The notes beneath the pieces are model-generated. The model was given only the letters and a program-made list of their open reading frames with translations. It searched no databases and had not been told where the DNA came from. Below, in pieces: positions 47,989-57,676 of a stretch of DNA of 64,000 nt; positions within the stretch are counted from its first letter, which is position 1; each line of letters starts with the position of its first letter. The position numbers and the translations under genes were made by a program. The DNA is from Cohnella ginsengisoli (GTDB lineage Bacteria; Bacillota; Bacilli; Paenibacillales; Paenibacillaceae): contig NZ_JAPDHZ010000003.1 of assembly GCF_029525555.1 (NCBI RefSeq), positions 1,116,001-1,180,000 on the forward strand, given 5' to 3'.

Positions 47989-48944
47989 ATTTGCTCCCCC
48001 CATTTCTTGGCTACCTGGTTCGCCGACACGACGAGCACGAATCCGACCAGCGACTTGAACAGCCCGACGGCGGCCGCGATGCTGAAGTTCAACTGCTCGA
48101 GTCCCGTGCGGAACACCCAGGTGTCGATGATGTCCGCGACCGGATAAACTTGAATGTTGTACATGATGTAGATTTGGTCAAAGCCCGCGTCCAGCATCTG
48201 GCCAAGCTTCAGGATGAACAGCAGGACGATCACGCTCCGGATCCCCGGCAGCGTGACGTGCCAGATGCCGCGCATCCTGCCCGCTCCGTCTACCCGCGCG
48301 GCTTCGTACTGCGAAGGATCGATGCCCGCGATCGCGGCCAGGTAGATGATGGCGCTCCAGCCGGTGTCCTTCCAGATCTCGGAGCCGACGAGGATGCTGC
48401 GGAACCACTGCGTGGAGGACAGGAAGTTGATCGCTTGCCCGCCTTGCTCTTTGATCATGTGATTCACCAGTCCGTTCGTCTCCGACAAGAAGGCGACGCA
48501 GATGCCGTAGATGATCACCCAGGACAGGAAGTGGGGCAAATAGGTGACCGTCTGAACGAATCGCTGGAACACCTTGTTCTTGATCTCGTTCAGCAGGACG
48601 GCTAGCGCGATGCCGGGTATCATCCCGAACAGGAGCTTGTATAAGCTGATGAGCAGCGTGTTCGACAGCAGTTGCCAGAAGTACGGCGACTCGTAAAAGG
48701 TTTGAAAATGCTTGTACCAGGGATCGGCCCAGGGACTTTTGGCGATGCCGTCCATGATGTTGTAGTCTTTGAACGCGATGATCGCGCCCAGCATCGGCGT
48801 ATACCTGTAAGTCAGGTAATAGATCAACCCCGGCAGCAGAAACAAGTATAAAATTTTGTGCTTCCATACCGCTCTGCCGAATCGGGCCAGCGGGACACTC
48901 GGCGCGCGGCTTGCGCGGGGAACGGCTTTGACGACCGTGTTCAT
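47982..48944 (-). CDS. Carbohydrate ABC transporter permease, LplB type
   Basis: ATG 48944 follows AAGGAGTGA with a good spacing; an upstream in-frame codon at 48977 is less likely. The 320-residue protein has KILYLFLLPGLIYYLTYRYTPML as first helix and the EAA loop QYEAARVDGAGRMRGIWHVTLPGI. It is first in a leftward operon with the YtcP-type permease, the binding protein and the FAD enzyme. A strong terminator upstream separates it from PL8, so the operon has its own promoter in the 49000 region. Confidence 0.9.
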   Translation of the reverse strand: MNTVVKAVPRASRAPSVPLARFGRAVWKHKILYLFLLPGLIYYLTYRYTPMLGAIIAFKDYNIMDGIAKSPWADPWYKHFQTFYESPYFWQLLSNTLLISLYKLLFGMIPGIALAVLLNEIKNKVFQRFVQTVTYLPHFLSWVIIYGICVAFLSETNGLVNHMIKEQGGQAINFLSSTQWFRSILVGSEIWKDTGWSAIIYLAAIAGIDPSQYEAARVDGAGRMRGIWHVTLPGIRSVIVLLFILKLGQMLDAGFDQIYIMYNIQVYPVADIIDTWVFRTGLEQLNFSIAAAVGLFKSLVGFVLVVSANQVAKKWGEQIW

Positions 48945-49043
48945 GGGGTCACTCCTTCTTTCATGGTCTGACTCCATGTTACCTGCCCGGGGATCTCGTT
49001 TGAACAGGGGGTTCTAAGTGTTTCCCCTTGGTCTTTTAGTGAA

Positions 49044-49074
49044 AAGGACGCTCGCGGCGGCCGCGAGCGTCCTT
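49044..49074. terminator. Strong terminator after PL8 lyase
   Basis: AAGGACGCTCGCGG (49044-49057) pairs perfectly with CCGCGAGCGTCCTT (49061-49074), a 14-bp stem. Confidence 0.88.
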
Positions 49075-49109
49075 CGCCGAATCGATTGGCGGTTATCCGC
49101 GCCTCGCGG

Positions 49110-52100
49110 TCACTCCGGCACCAATTCGAGCCGATCGAATACGAGGATGTACCCCGTCCCCGAAGTGCCCGTCACCTGGAATTTGAAGGTTCGGCTGCCG
49201 GCCGAGGAAAAATTGATCGTGCCGAGATTGACCGTTTGGAACGATTGACCGGAGGCGTATTGGTTCACCGGCGTACCTTGCGCCACGCCGTCTACATAGA
49301 GCTGAAAGATGCCGCGATCCGTATAGTTTTTTTGTTTTCGCGTAAATCCGGTACGTGCCGGGCGCGGCTACGTTCACGGTGTAGGAGACATAATCGTTCG
49401 CCGCGTTCGCGTTCAGCTTCGACATCTTGCCCCCGCTCGCGCCGCCGTCGTTGACGGCGACTACGGTATCGCCGGCAGAGCTCGACGCGGATAGCAGCTC
49501 AGCCTCCTGTCTCGATACGGCAGGCATCGGTCCTATACGCTCCAGAATAATGGCATCGAGCGGCAGCACATAGTCCGTGCTGGCGCCGTTCTTGCCCGTG
49601 ACGGTGAAGCGGAACGTCTTCGGTCCCCCGGCAGCGAATGACATCGTGCCGACCGGAATCGTCTGGAACGATGCCGTGCCCGACTTGTAGAAGTCCACGG
49701 GGACGCCTACCGCGATGCCTTGCACGGTCAACTGGGCCGTCGCTCTGTCCGTCGACAGCTTGCCGCGCACGGATACGTTGTAGGTGCCGGCCTGCGGCAC
49801 GTTCAGCGCATGCTCCGCATAGTCTCCGACCGCGTTCGACGCATACTTCCTCCACTTGCCGGCGCTGGCCGCTGAATCCGACACGACGATCTGCGACGGG
49901 TCGCCGGACGAATCGAAGGGCAGATTTTCCGACTCGTACGTCGTCTGCTGCGTCCCGCCGCACGTGCCGCTCTTCTTGAACGAGACGACGAAAGATTTGC
50001 CTGCGCTGCCGTTCACGTCGACCGTGAACTGGATGCCGGGGGCGGTCTGCTGAACGACGATGCCCGGATCGCTCTCGATCGTGCAGGCCGCGGTCGCGCT
50101 CAATCCGATCTGGATCGTCCCCGTATTCAGCTGCGATGGGTCCGCGACGGATACCGAGATCTCGCTCGCCGTCTCCTTCACGACGACCGAGGCGACCTTG
50201 TCGCTGGTGATCCCGCTCACGGTCTTCGGCTGGTCTTTCCAGAATTGCACGGCTTTGATGCCGAGCCCCGCCTCCTGTACGCCCTGCGCGTCTTCCGAGT
50301 TTTCCAGCACGGCGATGTCCGGGCTCGACGCGTAGGCGCCGACCTGCGCCGCCGTGCGGTTCGGCAGCAGAACGTAGGCATATTCCGCCGAAGCGGGGTT
50401 CGTGCCGTGATCGAACCACAGGTTCAAATAGTTCCGCGTGACCGGCGTGGCGTCGTTGAAGCCGACATACGTATTCAGCGCGTTCCAAGCGCCCGTATTC
50501 GCCTTCCTGCTTGCCTTCAACGCCGCCGGGGACGGGAAGTAATAGCCGATTCCCGAGCCGGATACGTTCCCGTCGAGATGCGCCCAATTGACGCCGGTCA
50601 TCGTCTCGCTCCAGCCGAGCGCCGTCGACTTCGCCGTGCCGTTTACCGTAAAGGCGTTGTCGCCGGCCGCGTTCAGCTTCCGGTTCTCGACGGTCGTCTC
50701 GACGACTTTGCCGTCCGATGCCGAGATGCCGGCCCCGAGCGCGACGATCTCGTCGTCGAACATGAACCACGACTTCTTCGCGTCGAGCGTCTGCGCGTAC
50801 GGCGCAAGGCGCATCGCCGCCACGCCGTATTCGCCGAGCGTTGCGCCGCCGGCCACGTCGCCGCCCTGCCCGCTCGCCGTCTGGGTCTGGGTCTCGAATT
50901 GGGCCGTCGTTCCCGGCAGCCGGTAAGGGTCCACCGTCGGCCAGAAATCGTCGCTGAACTGCCCCAGATCCCCGTTGTAGAGATATGTCATGCCTTCGCC
51001 GGTGTGCCAGGCCTTGCGATTCTCTCCGTTAATCGACTCGTAGGGCAGAATGCGCTTGGAGCTCATGCTGACGGCGAAGCCGAAGCCGGGCCGGTCGTGC
51101 ACGACGCGATTCATCCCCGAGAATACTTTGTTCAGCGACAGCTCGCCGCGAGCGACGACCGCGGCGTCGTTCATGATCTGGCGCGCGAGCAGGATCATAT
51201 CGATGCTGGCGTCGTCGTAAAAGCTGCGGTACGCGTCCGCTCCGATCTCTTGCTTGACGAGCGAGCGAATCGCGAGCCGGTCGGCTAGCGGCGCGAACTG
51301 CGAGATGCGGATCAGCGTCTGGAGCACGTCGTGGCCGACGACGTGATCCTGGAATTTATTGCGCGAGATCTCGCGGCCGCGAGACATGTCCATCATCGCG
51401 CCCTTGTAGAGGAGCGGTTCGACGCCGTCGTAGACCCACTTGAACAGATTGTCCTTGCGGGAGTCGGTCACCGCCCAGGACGAACCGCTCAGCGCGTACA
51501 TCAGGTTGGCGATATCCTTCAGCATGTCTTTGCCGTATCCGCCGGTATAGGCGAACCTCGTATGCTGGACGAAGGAGCCGTCCCGGTAAAAGCCGTCGCC
51601 GGACGCGACATATTCGAAGACGTCCCCTAAGCCGTCCCTGCCCGCCGCGATTCTGCCGCCGTCCTCCAGAATCATGCCGCGTACCGCCATCAGGTAGGAC
51701 AGCCATACCCGATTGGCGCCCGAATAAGCATATAGGGAAGCGTTTGCAAAATGTTCGATCGCGTTCATATAATTCGTTCGCTGCGCGGACGTAAAATCGT
51801 CGTACATCAAGATGACGATATTGGTCATCTCGATCGGGGCGCCGATATCCCAGTCCCACCAATTGCCTGATTCCGCGATCGTCTCGTTGTACCGGTTCGC
51901 GTACATCCAATCCATCGCGGAGACGATCGCGTCGCGGTAGCCCGGATCTCCCTCCATGGACGTGCCTTTCGTGGCATAGCCGAGCGCCATCTCCTTCAGC
52001 TTCCGGTAAGACAGCTTCGCGATCTCGCCGCTCGTGGCTCCGTTGAACGCCCATAGTCTCGTGCGCGCCGGAGATACGTCCATCGTGTTCATATCGCCGG

Positions 52101-52311
52101 CGGCATCCGCTTGGATCGAAGCGATCTTCGGCGCGATCTCGGGGTCGGACGGATTGTAGCTCGTCCCACCGGTCAGCATCTCCTTCCACTTGGCCCTTAG
52201 CGTGTCGTATTCGCCCGATGCATAAGCTTGTTTCCCCGGCACCTGCCACAAACTCACGACGATCGCGATCGCGAGCAGCAAGCCCAGCCATGCTTTTCTT
52301 TTTCTCATCAA
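49110..52311 (-). CDS. Secreted PL8 polysaccharide lyase with two C-terminal beta-sandwich modules (frame broken near the end)
   Basis: A signal peptide (AWLGLLLAIAIVVSLWQVPGKQAYA) opens the protein. The alpha-toroid has ESGNWWDWDIGAP at residue 148 and DGSFVQHTRFAYTGGYG at 244. Asn200, His250 and Tyr259 keep the 50- and 9-residue spacing of the catalytic Asn349, His399 and Tyr408 of pneumococcal hyaluronate lyase. A central beta-supersandwich follows, then two repeated carbohydrate-binding-like domains (about 800-930 and 935-1066). A T7 run at 49327-49333 breaks the frame; one base fewer gives KTKNYTDRGIFQLYVDGVAQG and 1066 residues. PL8 cleaves hyaluronate, chondroitin or xanthan; which one is unresolved. 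Confidence 0.88.
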
Positions 52312-52471
52312 TCCCAGCCTCCATTCGATGGTTCATCTATGAAATCCGATAGGGCACTCTCATCGTAGCCGTTGGCCTGCCGAAGATGAACACGGCAATT
52401 TTCAGGTTTGGCATTGGATTCTTATCGACTTCAGGCGCGGAAAATAAAACGCTGGCTGGCCTGATAATGCG
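52312..52471. promoter_or_regulatory. Upstream region of PL8 lyase
   Basis: The 160-bp stretch between the PL8 start and the kinase terminator should hold the PL8 promoter. I saw no obvious operator repeat in it. Confidence 0.3.
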
Positions 52472-52495
52472 AAAAATCCTCGGCTCGCCGAGGAT
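52472..52495 (-). terminator. Terminator after the histidine kinase gene
   Basis: On the minus strand ATCCTCGG/CCGAGGAT with loop CGAG is followed by TTTT. Confidence 0.85.
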
Positions 52496-52535
52496 CGTCC
52501 TTGGATTGATGGATTGGCGGGTTGGCCCCGACGCG

Positions 52536-54242
52536 CTACCGGACCTCTTGAACCGGCACGCGGATCGCGATCCGAAAGCCCTCCGTCCTGCCCGCTTCGA
52601 TCTCGATCCCGTACGGCTCGCCGAAATGAAGCTGTATCCGTTTATGAACGTTGGACAGCCCGATGCCGTGGCCGAAGCCGCCCGTCCGGCGCTCTTTTTC
52701 ATTAGCGTCGACTTCCGCTGCGATCGCCTGGCGTTGGCCGAGGCCCGGTCCGTTATCCTCGACGACGAAGACCAAGGCGGCGCCGGATCTCCTCGCAGTA
52801 AGCCGGATCTTGCCCTTTCCTTCGGGCATCCGGTTCATCCCGTGCTTCACGGCATTCTCTACGAGCGGCTGCAAAATGAGCTTGATAAGCCGAAGCCCCA
52901 GCACGTCCGGATCCGCCTGCACGAAAAACTGGAACGACCGTTTGCTTCGCAGAAGCTCGATCTCCATGTAACTCCTGGCATGCTCGATCTCGCGTCCGAC
53001 GGTCGTCCACTCTTCGCCGTTGTTCAGGCTGAAGCGAAGCAGATTGGCGAGCTTCGTCACCATCATGGCGATATCGGGTACGTCCGCCCGCTCCGCGCTC
53101 CATTTAATCGAGTCCAGCGTGTTGTAAAAAAAGTGAGGGTTGATCTGATGGATGAGCGACTGCATCTCAAGCTGCCGCTTGTCCGACTCCATTTGTTTGG
53201 TCGTATCCAGCAGGTCCGACATATCTTGGGTCATTCGGTTGTACCCGTTCACCAGCTGTCCGATCTCGTCGTCGCGCGTACGTTGCGCGCGGAACGGCTC
53301 CAGCAGCCCTTTGCGCACCTGCTTCATATGCTTGACCAGCTGCATGATCGGCAGCGTGAAGTTGCGAATGACGATCGCCGCGAACAGGGCGATCACGAGG
53401 AAGCTCGCGATGACGGTTCCGATCGTGAAGCTCTTGATGCGGCCGATATTGCCGGTCAAATCCCGTTCGGGCAGCATCGCGATCAGCCTGCCCCCGTCTT
53501 GAAGGCCGATCTGCGCGCTCGACCAGCCTTCGATCGGCCGATAAGGCGCAAGATACGTCCCTTCGTAGGGCTGCGAGACGATGCGATCCTTCTCGTCGAC
53601 CATGATAAAACGGTAATTTTTGAAGGAAGAAGGCGGGATCAGTTCGGTTCGTACGAGATACTCGGGTACGCGAATCGCCAGGATGCCGATCGGCTCGAAG
53701 TCGTCGAGCGAACGGATGGCCCGGACGTAGAGGTGGACGGGCTGCCGAATCCGCTCGTCCCACAGATGAACCCACTTGCCCTGGCCGTTCCTCGTCAGCG
53801 CCTCCTCGAAGTAGGCGGACTCGGGGTCGATACGGGACAAGCCCATCAGATTCCGGTAGTTAGGGTACGCTTTTAGGCTCTTAGGCCTGATGTAGAGCTC
53901 GTAAGGTCCCTTCAGCCGGGCAATCAAGGCGTTCATCCGGTTGATGAAGGTCAGTTCCTCCGTATAGGCGGATGGCTCCGGCTGCCGCAGAAAAGACTGC
54001 AGCTCGCCGGAGCCGATGATGCTCTCCGATTGCCGTTCCACGCCTTGGAGAAAGTCGTCGACCGCCTTGGCGTTGACCCGCAGGTTGTCCTCGAGAAATT
54101 GCGTCGTCACGAACCCGATTTGCCTTTTGGACTGCTCGTACGACAAGTAGCCGAGCGCGCCCAGGGGAAGGAGCACGGAGAGGCACATGAGCAGGATCAT
54201 TTTCCGGTATAGGTCGCCCGCGGCGATTCGCGTCCACTTCAT
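52536..54242 (-). CDS. Sensor histidine kinase, YesM type
   Basis: ATG 54242 overlaps the regulator stop as ATGA. The 568-residue protein has helix 1 (MILLMCLSVLLPLGALGYLS), an extracytoplasmic domain of about 240 residues, helix 2 (FTIGTVIASFLVIALFAAIVI), a HAMP segment, the His-kinase phospho-site LIHQINPHFFYNTLDSIKW (His in PHFFYN) and an ATPase domain with N-box LQPLVENAVKHGMN and GxG box FGHGIGLSNVHKRIQLHFG. It should phosphorylate the YesN-type regulator and probably controls PL8 and its transporter. Confidence 0.9.
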   Translation of the reverse strand: MKWTRIAAGDLYRKMILLMCLSVLLPLGALGYLSYEQSKRQIGFVTTQFLEDNLRVNAKAVDDFLQGVERQSESIIGSGELQSFLRQPEPSAYTEELTFINRMNALIARLKGPYELYIRPKSLKAYPNYRNLMGLSRIDPESAYFEEALTRNGQGKWVHLWDERIRQPVHLYVRAIRSLDDFEPIGILAIRVPEYLVRTELIPPSSFKNYRFIMVDEKDRIVSQPYEGTYLAPYRPIEGWSSAQIGLQDGGRLIAMLPERDLTGNIGRIKSFTIGTVIASFLVIALFAAIVIRNFTLPIMQLVKHMKQVRKGLLEPFRAQRTRDDEIGQLVNGYNRMTQDMSDLLDTTKQMESDKRQLEMQSLIHQINPHFFYNTLDSIKWSAERADVPDIAMMVTKLANLLRFSLNNGEEWTTVGREIEHARSYMEIELLRSKRSFQFFVQADPDVLGLRLIKLILQPLVENAVKHGMNRMPEGKGKIRLTARRSGAALVFVVEDNGPGLGQRQAIAAEVDANEKERRTGGFGHGIGLSNVHKRIQLHFGEPYGIEIEAGRTEGFRIAIRVPVQEVR

Positions 54243-55806
54243 TTGCCGTATCGGAACTCCTTCGGCGTCAGGCCTACGCGCTTTTTTGAAGACGCTTCCG
54301 AAATGCTGCAGATCGCGATACCCGACGGCTTCGGCGATCTCGTATATTTTCATCGAGCTCTCGGTAAGCAGGCGCCTCGCGTGCGCCAACCGGGTCTCGG
54401 TCAGAAAATCCATATACGTCTGCCCCGTCTCGCGCTTGAAGGACTGGCTTAGCCACACCGGATGCATGGACAAGCGGTCGGCGATCGTCTGAAGCGTCAG
54501 ATCCTCCGCGTAGTGCTCCGAGATGATTCGGATCGCCCTGGCGATGACCGCATTTTGCGTCGTCTTGCGGCAGAGATTCAGCACGTACTGAACAAGAACG
54601 TTCGAATATTGGTCCAACGTCCTGCACGCGTCGAGCTCCTCCCATACCCGCATGGGGACCTCTTCGAGCTGCCAGCCTTCGGCGTCCTTGAGCGCCAGAT
54701 GGATCCGGGAGAGAAAGCCGAGCAAAATGCGGACGACTTCTTCATGCCCGTAGGAATTCGCGCCCTGCAGGACCGCTTGCCGGAAATACGCCGATACGGC
54801 GTCCTTCAGCGTCTCCTTGTCCCCCCCTCACGATCAGGGCCCCGATCGCTTCGGGAATCGAATTGGCCGCAGCGGCGGCGGACGCGGCGGGAGACTCGTA
54901 ATGCATCGGAGCCTCGTCCGACAACGAATGAATTTGAAATGCCCGCTGTGCCTGCGCGTAAGCTTCGTGCAACTGATCGAAGCGCTGCATTTTTGCGCTG
55001 ATGCCGACGGCCAGCGTAATCCGCTGATAGCTGCCGACGGACGCCACCGCTTCCTTGGCCATTTGCTCGGGCTGGTCGGAGGCCGTGATGAGCATCCACC
55101 TGTTTTTGGGATCCTTCAGCAGGACGGAGGACGACCGGGCCTCGGCCAGCTCGCTCACGATATTCCCGATCGCGAACGTTTGCAACGCGTGATCCCGATG
55201 GAGGGGCTTGCCGTCCGGATAGCCTTTGACGTCCATCAGCATGACCGTGTACGGCGCTTCCGCGAGCCACGCGATCTGCCACAATCGAAGACGTTGATAG
55301 AGGTGCTCCTCCAAGCTCGTCGGACGGGTGCAGAACTCGATGAGATACTCGTCGCGCATCGCATGATTGCCTCTCTCCGCGAGCGACTGCTGCTTCGAAT
55401 TTTCGGCCGCCAGCTTCTTTTCCGCCAGCACCAGGCCGATGGCTTTTTCGATTCGCGCCTTGAAGTCCTCGGTCCGGAAAGGCTTGAGCAAATAATCGAA
55501 CGCGCCAAGCCGAATGCTCTGGCGCGCATATTCGAAGTCGTTGAATCCGCTGACCACGATCACCTTAGGCTTATAGCCGCCTTCGTCCACGACGCTCTCG
55601 ATCAATTCCAAGCCCGTCATTCTCGGCAGCATGATGTCCGTGACGATAAGCTCCGGCTGGAACGCATGGATGAGCGGCAGGGCGCTCTCCGCATTGTCCG
55701 CCGTATGCAAGGTGAGGTCGGGCAGGTTCAAGCCGGCCGCGATCCGGGTCATGCCCGCGAGCGCGTCAGGTTCATCCTCGATGAGCATCATATGCACGGA
55801 CGCCAC
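54239..55806 (-). CDS. Response regulator, YesN type, with AraC DNA-binding domain (frame broken twice)
   Basis: Frames break at C7 54821-54827 and T6 54282-54287. One base fewer at each gives ALIVRGDKETLKDAVSAYFR and FGSVFKKRVGLTPKEFRYGK, and 521 residues. The receiver has MMLIEDEPDA, the phospho-Asp in ELIVTDIMLPRMTG (near residue 57) and Lys in DYLLKPF. A middle regulatory domain is followed by the AraC helix-turn-helix (LTLQTIADRLSMHPVWLSQSFKRETGQTYMDFLTETRL). It is first in a two-gene operon with YesM and lies upstream of PL8. Confidence 0.88.
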
Positions 55807-55880
55807 GTCCTCTTCGCTAGATTCGATGCCTCATATTCCGCCTATATCGCTTTCATCTTAATCGAGCGGCGGGGAAATAG

Positions 55881-55912
55881 AAACAGGGAAAAAGCAAGGT
55901 TTTCCCCTGTTC
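55881..55912 (-). terminator. Terminator after SDR gene
   Basis: AACAGGGAAAA pairs with TTTTCCCCTGTT around AAGCAAGG, 18 bp after the SDR stop. Confidence 0.55.
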
Positions 55913-55929
55913 CTTTAGTGCCGGACCGG

Positions 55930-56775
55930 CTATCGATGCTTGCTGAGCAAGTCGAGCAGCTCCCGCTGCACGGCGTGATCCGTCACCGGCGGCGGCGTGC
56001 GGGCGATTCTTCCTTTCTCGATGTAGATGCCGCCTCGCGCGCCGAACCCCGGATTCGTCGCCGCGTCGACGATCCGCCTCGCGCCGCCGTCGGGCGTCTG
56101 GAACAGGAAGCTGAGCATGCGGAAAAGCCCCGGCACGCCCGGGTTCTTCGACATCGCCGTCCGGTTCATGCCGGGATCTGCGACGCGCAGCGCGATGCCG
56201 TCTTTCTCGTAATCGTCGGCCATCGCGAAGAAGGCGGCGGCACCGGCCAGCTTGGATTGCGCGTAAGGCTTGAACTTTTTGAACCTGCGCGGAGACGGCA
56301 GATCCGCCAGCTCCAGCTTCCTCGCCATCTTCATCGCGCTGGAGCCGACCAAGACGACGACGGACCGGCCGGCAGCCCGAAGTCGCGGACGAAGCAGCTC
56401 GGTGAGCAGGTACGGCGCGAACGTATTCACTTCATAGTGGAGATCCTGCTTCTGGGGAGAGAGACGTACGCCATCGAGCAGAATACCCGCGTTGTGGATG
56501 AGCAGGTCGATTTTGGAGCTGATTTCCGACACCTGACGCGCGGCTTCGCGGATCTGCCCGTGGTCGGACAGATCCGCCGCCACCGCGCGGATCGAGCTGG
56601 CCGGAGCCAACGTTCTGAGCGCTTGACACTGCTTCTCCATACGCCCGCGGTCCCTGCCGATGAAGATCAGGTCGTATCCCTCCCGCGCCAACTGCTTGCT
56701 GATTTCCGAGCCGATGCCCGAATAGGATGCCGTGACGACGGCCAGCTTTTTAACGTTCTCGCCTAGCGATTTCAT
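55930..56775 (-). CDS. Short-chain dehydrogenase/reductase
   Basis: The 281-residue protein shows a variant nucleotide motif LAVVTASYSGIGSEISKQLA (TxxxxGIG), IHNAGI, the catalytic Tyr/Lys in KPYAQSKLAG and VADPGMNRTAMSK after it, as in the retinol-dehydrogenase/WW-oxidoreductase-like SDR branch. It uses NADP(H) on an unknown carbonyl or alcohol. The gene faces the same way as a TetR gene located upstream; an 18-bp palindrome-like site recurs before both, pointing to repression by that TetR. Confidence 0.85.
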   Translation of the reverse strand: MKSLGENVKKLAVVTASYSGIGSEISKQLAREGYDLIFIGRDRGRMEKQCQALRTLAPASSIRAVAADLSDHGQIREAARQVSEISSKIDLLIHNAGILLDGVRLSPQKQDLHYEVNTFAPYLLTELLRPRLRAAGRSVVVLVGSSAMKMARKLELADLPSPRRFKKFKPYAQSKLAGAAAFFAMADDYEKDGIALRVADPGMNRTAMSKNPGVPGLFRMLSFLFQTPDGGARRIVDAATNPGFGARGGIYIEKGRIARTPPPVTDHAVQRELLDLLSKHR

Positions 56776-56878
56776 GGACGATGTTACCCCTCTCCGAATG
56801 AGATCAACGATGATTCCTTACCAATCTTGAAGCTGCGAATCCCGTCACCTTGGACGGCAGCGGTCACCCCCTTCTATT

Positions 56879-56894
56879 TGGAATGATCGTTCCA
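56879..56894. promoter_or_regulatory. Candidate TetR operator upstream of SDR
   Basis: TGGAATGATCGTTCCA is a 16-bp palindrome (TGGAA-6-TTCCA). The related TGGAATGAATGTTCAA lies at 57563-57578 before the TetR gene. Confidence 0.6.
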
Positions 56895-56941
56895 TTAAAG
56901 CCAAAAGAAAAACCTATCCTGGCAGGGACAGGTCCTTTCCT

Positions 56942-57526
56942 TCATCTGCTGAACGGCCGGAGCGTCGTCTCGATAACGTCCTTCAGAAAGTCTCGCGGCA
57001 CTTGCGTCTTGGCAAGCGTGGCGAGTCCCGTGAACGAGACGGTCAGCGTGCGGCCGTAAGCGCGCGCATCCAGGTCGGCCGCGAGCTCCCCCGTTTCCTT
57101 TCCCCGCTCAAGAAATCCCGTGAACGCTTGCTCCAATCTTAGAAAATGCGCCTTCACCAGCTCGGCCGCCCTGTCGTCGTGCAGGCTAAGCTCGCTGGCC
57201 GTGTTCGTCATCAGGCAGCCCCAGTTGCTGCGATCCTCATGGACGAGATCGACGACATTGTCGAACAAGAGCTTCAAGGTCGGATAGACCGGCAGCTGAC
57301 GCGACAGCGTGTCGACGATTCGGGACGCATAAACCTCTGCGTATCGGTTCAGACAATCCGCGTACAACGCTTGCTTGTCGCCGAACGTGTCGTATAGGCT
57401 CCCCCGGTTGATTCCCATCGCCGCGACCAATTCGCCGACGGACGTTCGCTCGTACCCGTTGCGCCAGAACAGCTTCATCGCCTTGTCCAACGCCTGCGAC
57501 GGCTCGAAGGCTTTCGTGCGAACCAT
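56942..57526 (-). CDS. TetR-family repressor
   Basis: The 194-residue protein has LFWRNGYERTSVGELVAAMGINRGSLYDTFGDKQALYADC, the TetR helix-turn-helix of the YbiH/AcrR-like TetR_C16-type group, and a helical ligand domain with GCLMTNTASELSLHD. It lies directly upstream of the SDR gene on the same strand, with an imperfect hairpin (56908-56933) in between. Matching operator sites before both genes suggest autoregulation and control of the SDR. The inducer is unknown. Confidence 0.87.
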   Translation of the reverse strand: MVRTKAFEPSQALDKAMKLFWRNGYERTSVGELVAAMGINRGSLYDTFGDKQALYADCLNRYAEVYASRIVDTLSRQLPVYPTLKLLFDNVVDLVHEDRSNWGCLMTNTASELSLHDDRAAELVKAHFLRLEQAFTGFLERGKETGELAADLDARAYGRTLTVSFTGLATLAKTQVPRDFLKDVIETTLRPFSR

Positions 57527-57562
57527 ATTTTCTCAACCCCTCTGAAGGGAGTATAACCTAAT

Positions 57563-57578
57563 TGGAATGAATGTTCAA
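57563..57578. promoter_or_regulatory. Candidate TetR autoregulatory operator
   Basis: TGGAATGAATGTTCAA shares TGGAATGA and GTTC with the SDR-side palindrome and lies 37 bp upstream of the TetR start. Confidence 0.55.
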
Positions 57579-57604
57579 ATATAAAACGGCAAAAACGAAG
57601 AAAA

Positions 57605-57644
57605 AGCCATGAACGCACCTCTCCAGGAAAGGTTGCTCATGGCT
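57605..57644. terminator. Hairpin after the SpoIIP-like gene
   Basis: AGCCATGA (57605-57612) pairs with TCATGGCT (57637-57644), with an A-run on the left, so it reads as a minus-strand terminator. Confidence 0.6.
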
Positions 57645-57676
57645 CTCCCATATATTTCGGGATGATTTTTATCCTG

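Noticed and set aside
50245..51288. Rightward frame opposite PL8
   Set aside because: Antisense to the catalytic part of a well-supported lyase.
54817..56766. 649-codon rightward frame opposite the regulator and SDR
   Set aside because: Antisense shadow; the composition is Arg/His-rich with no family signature.
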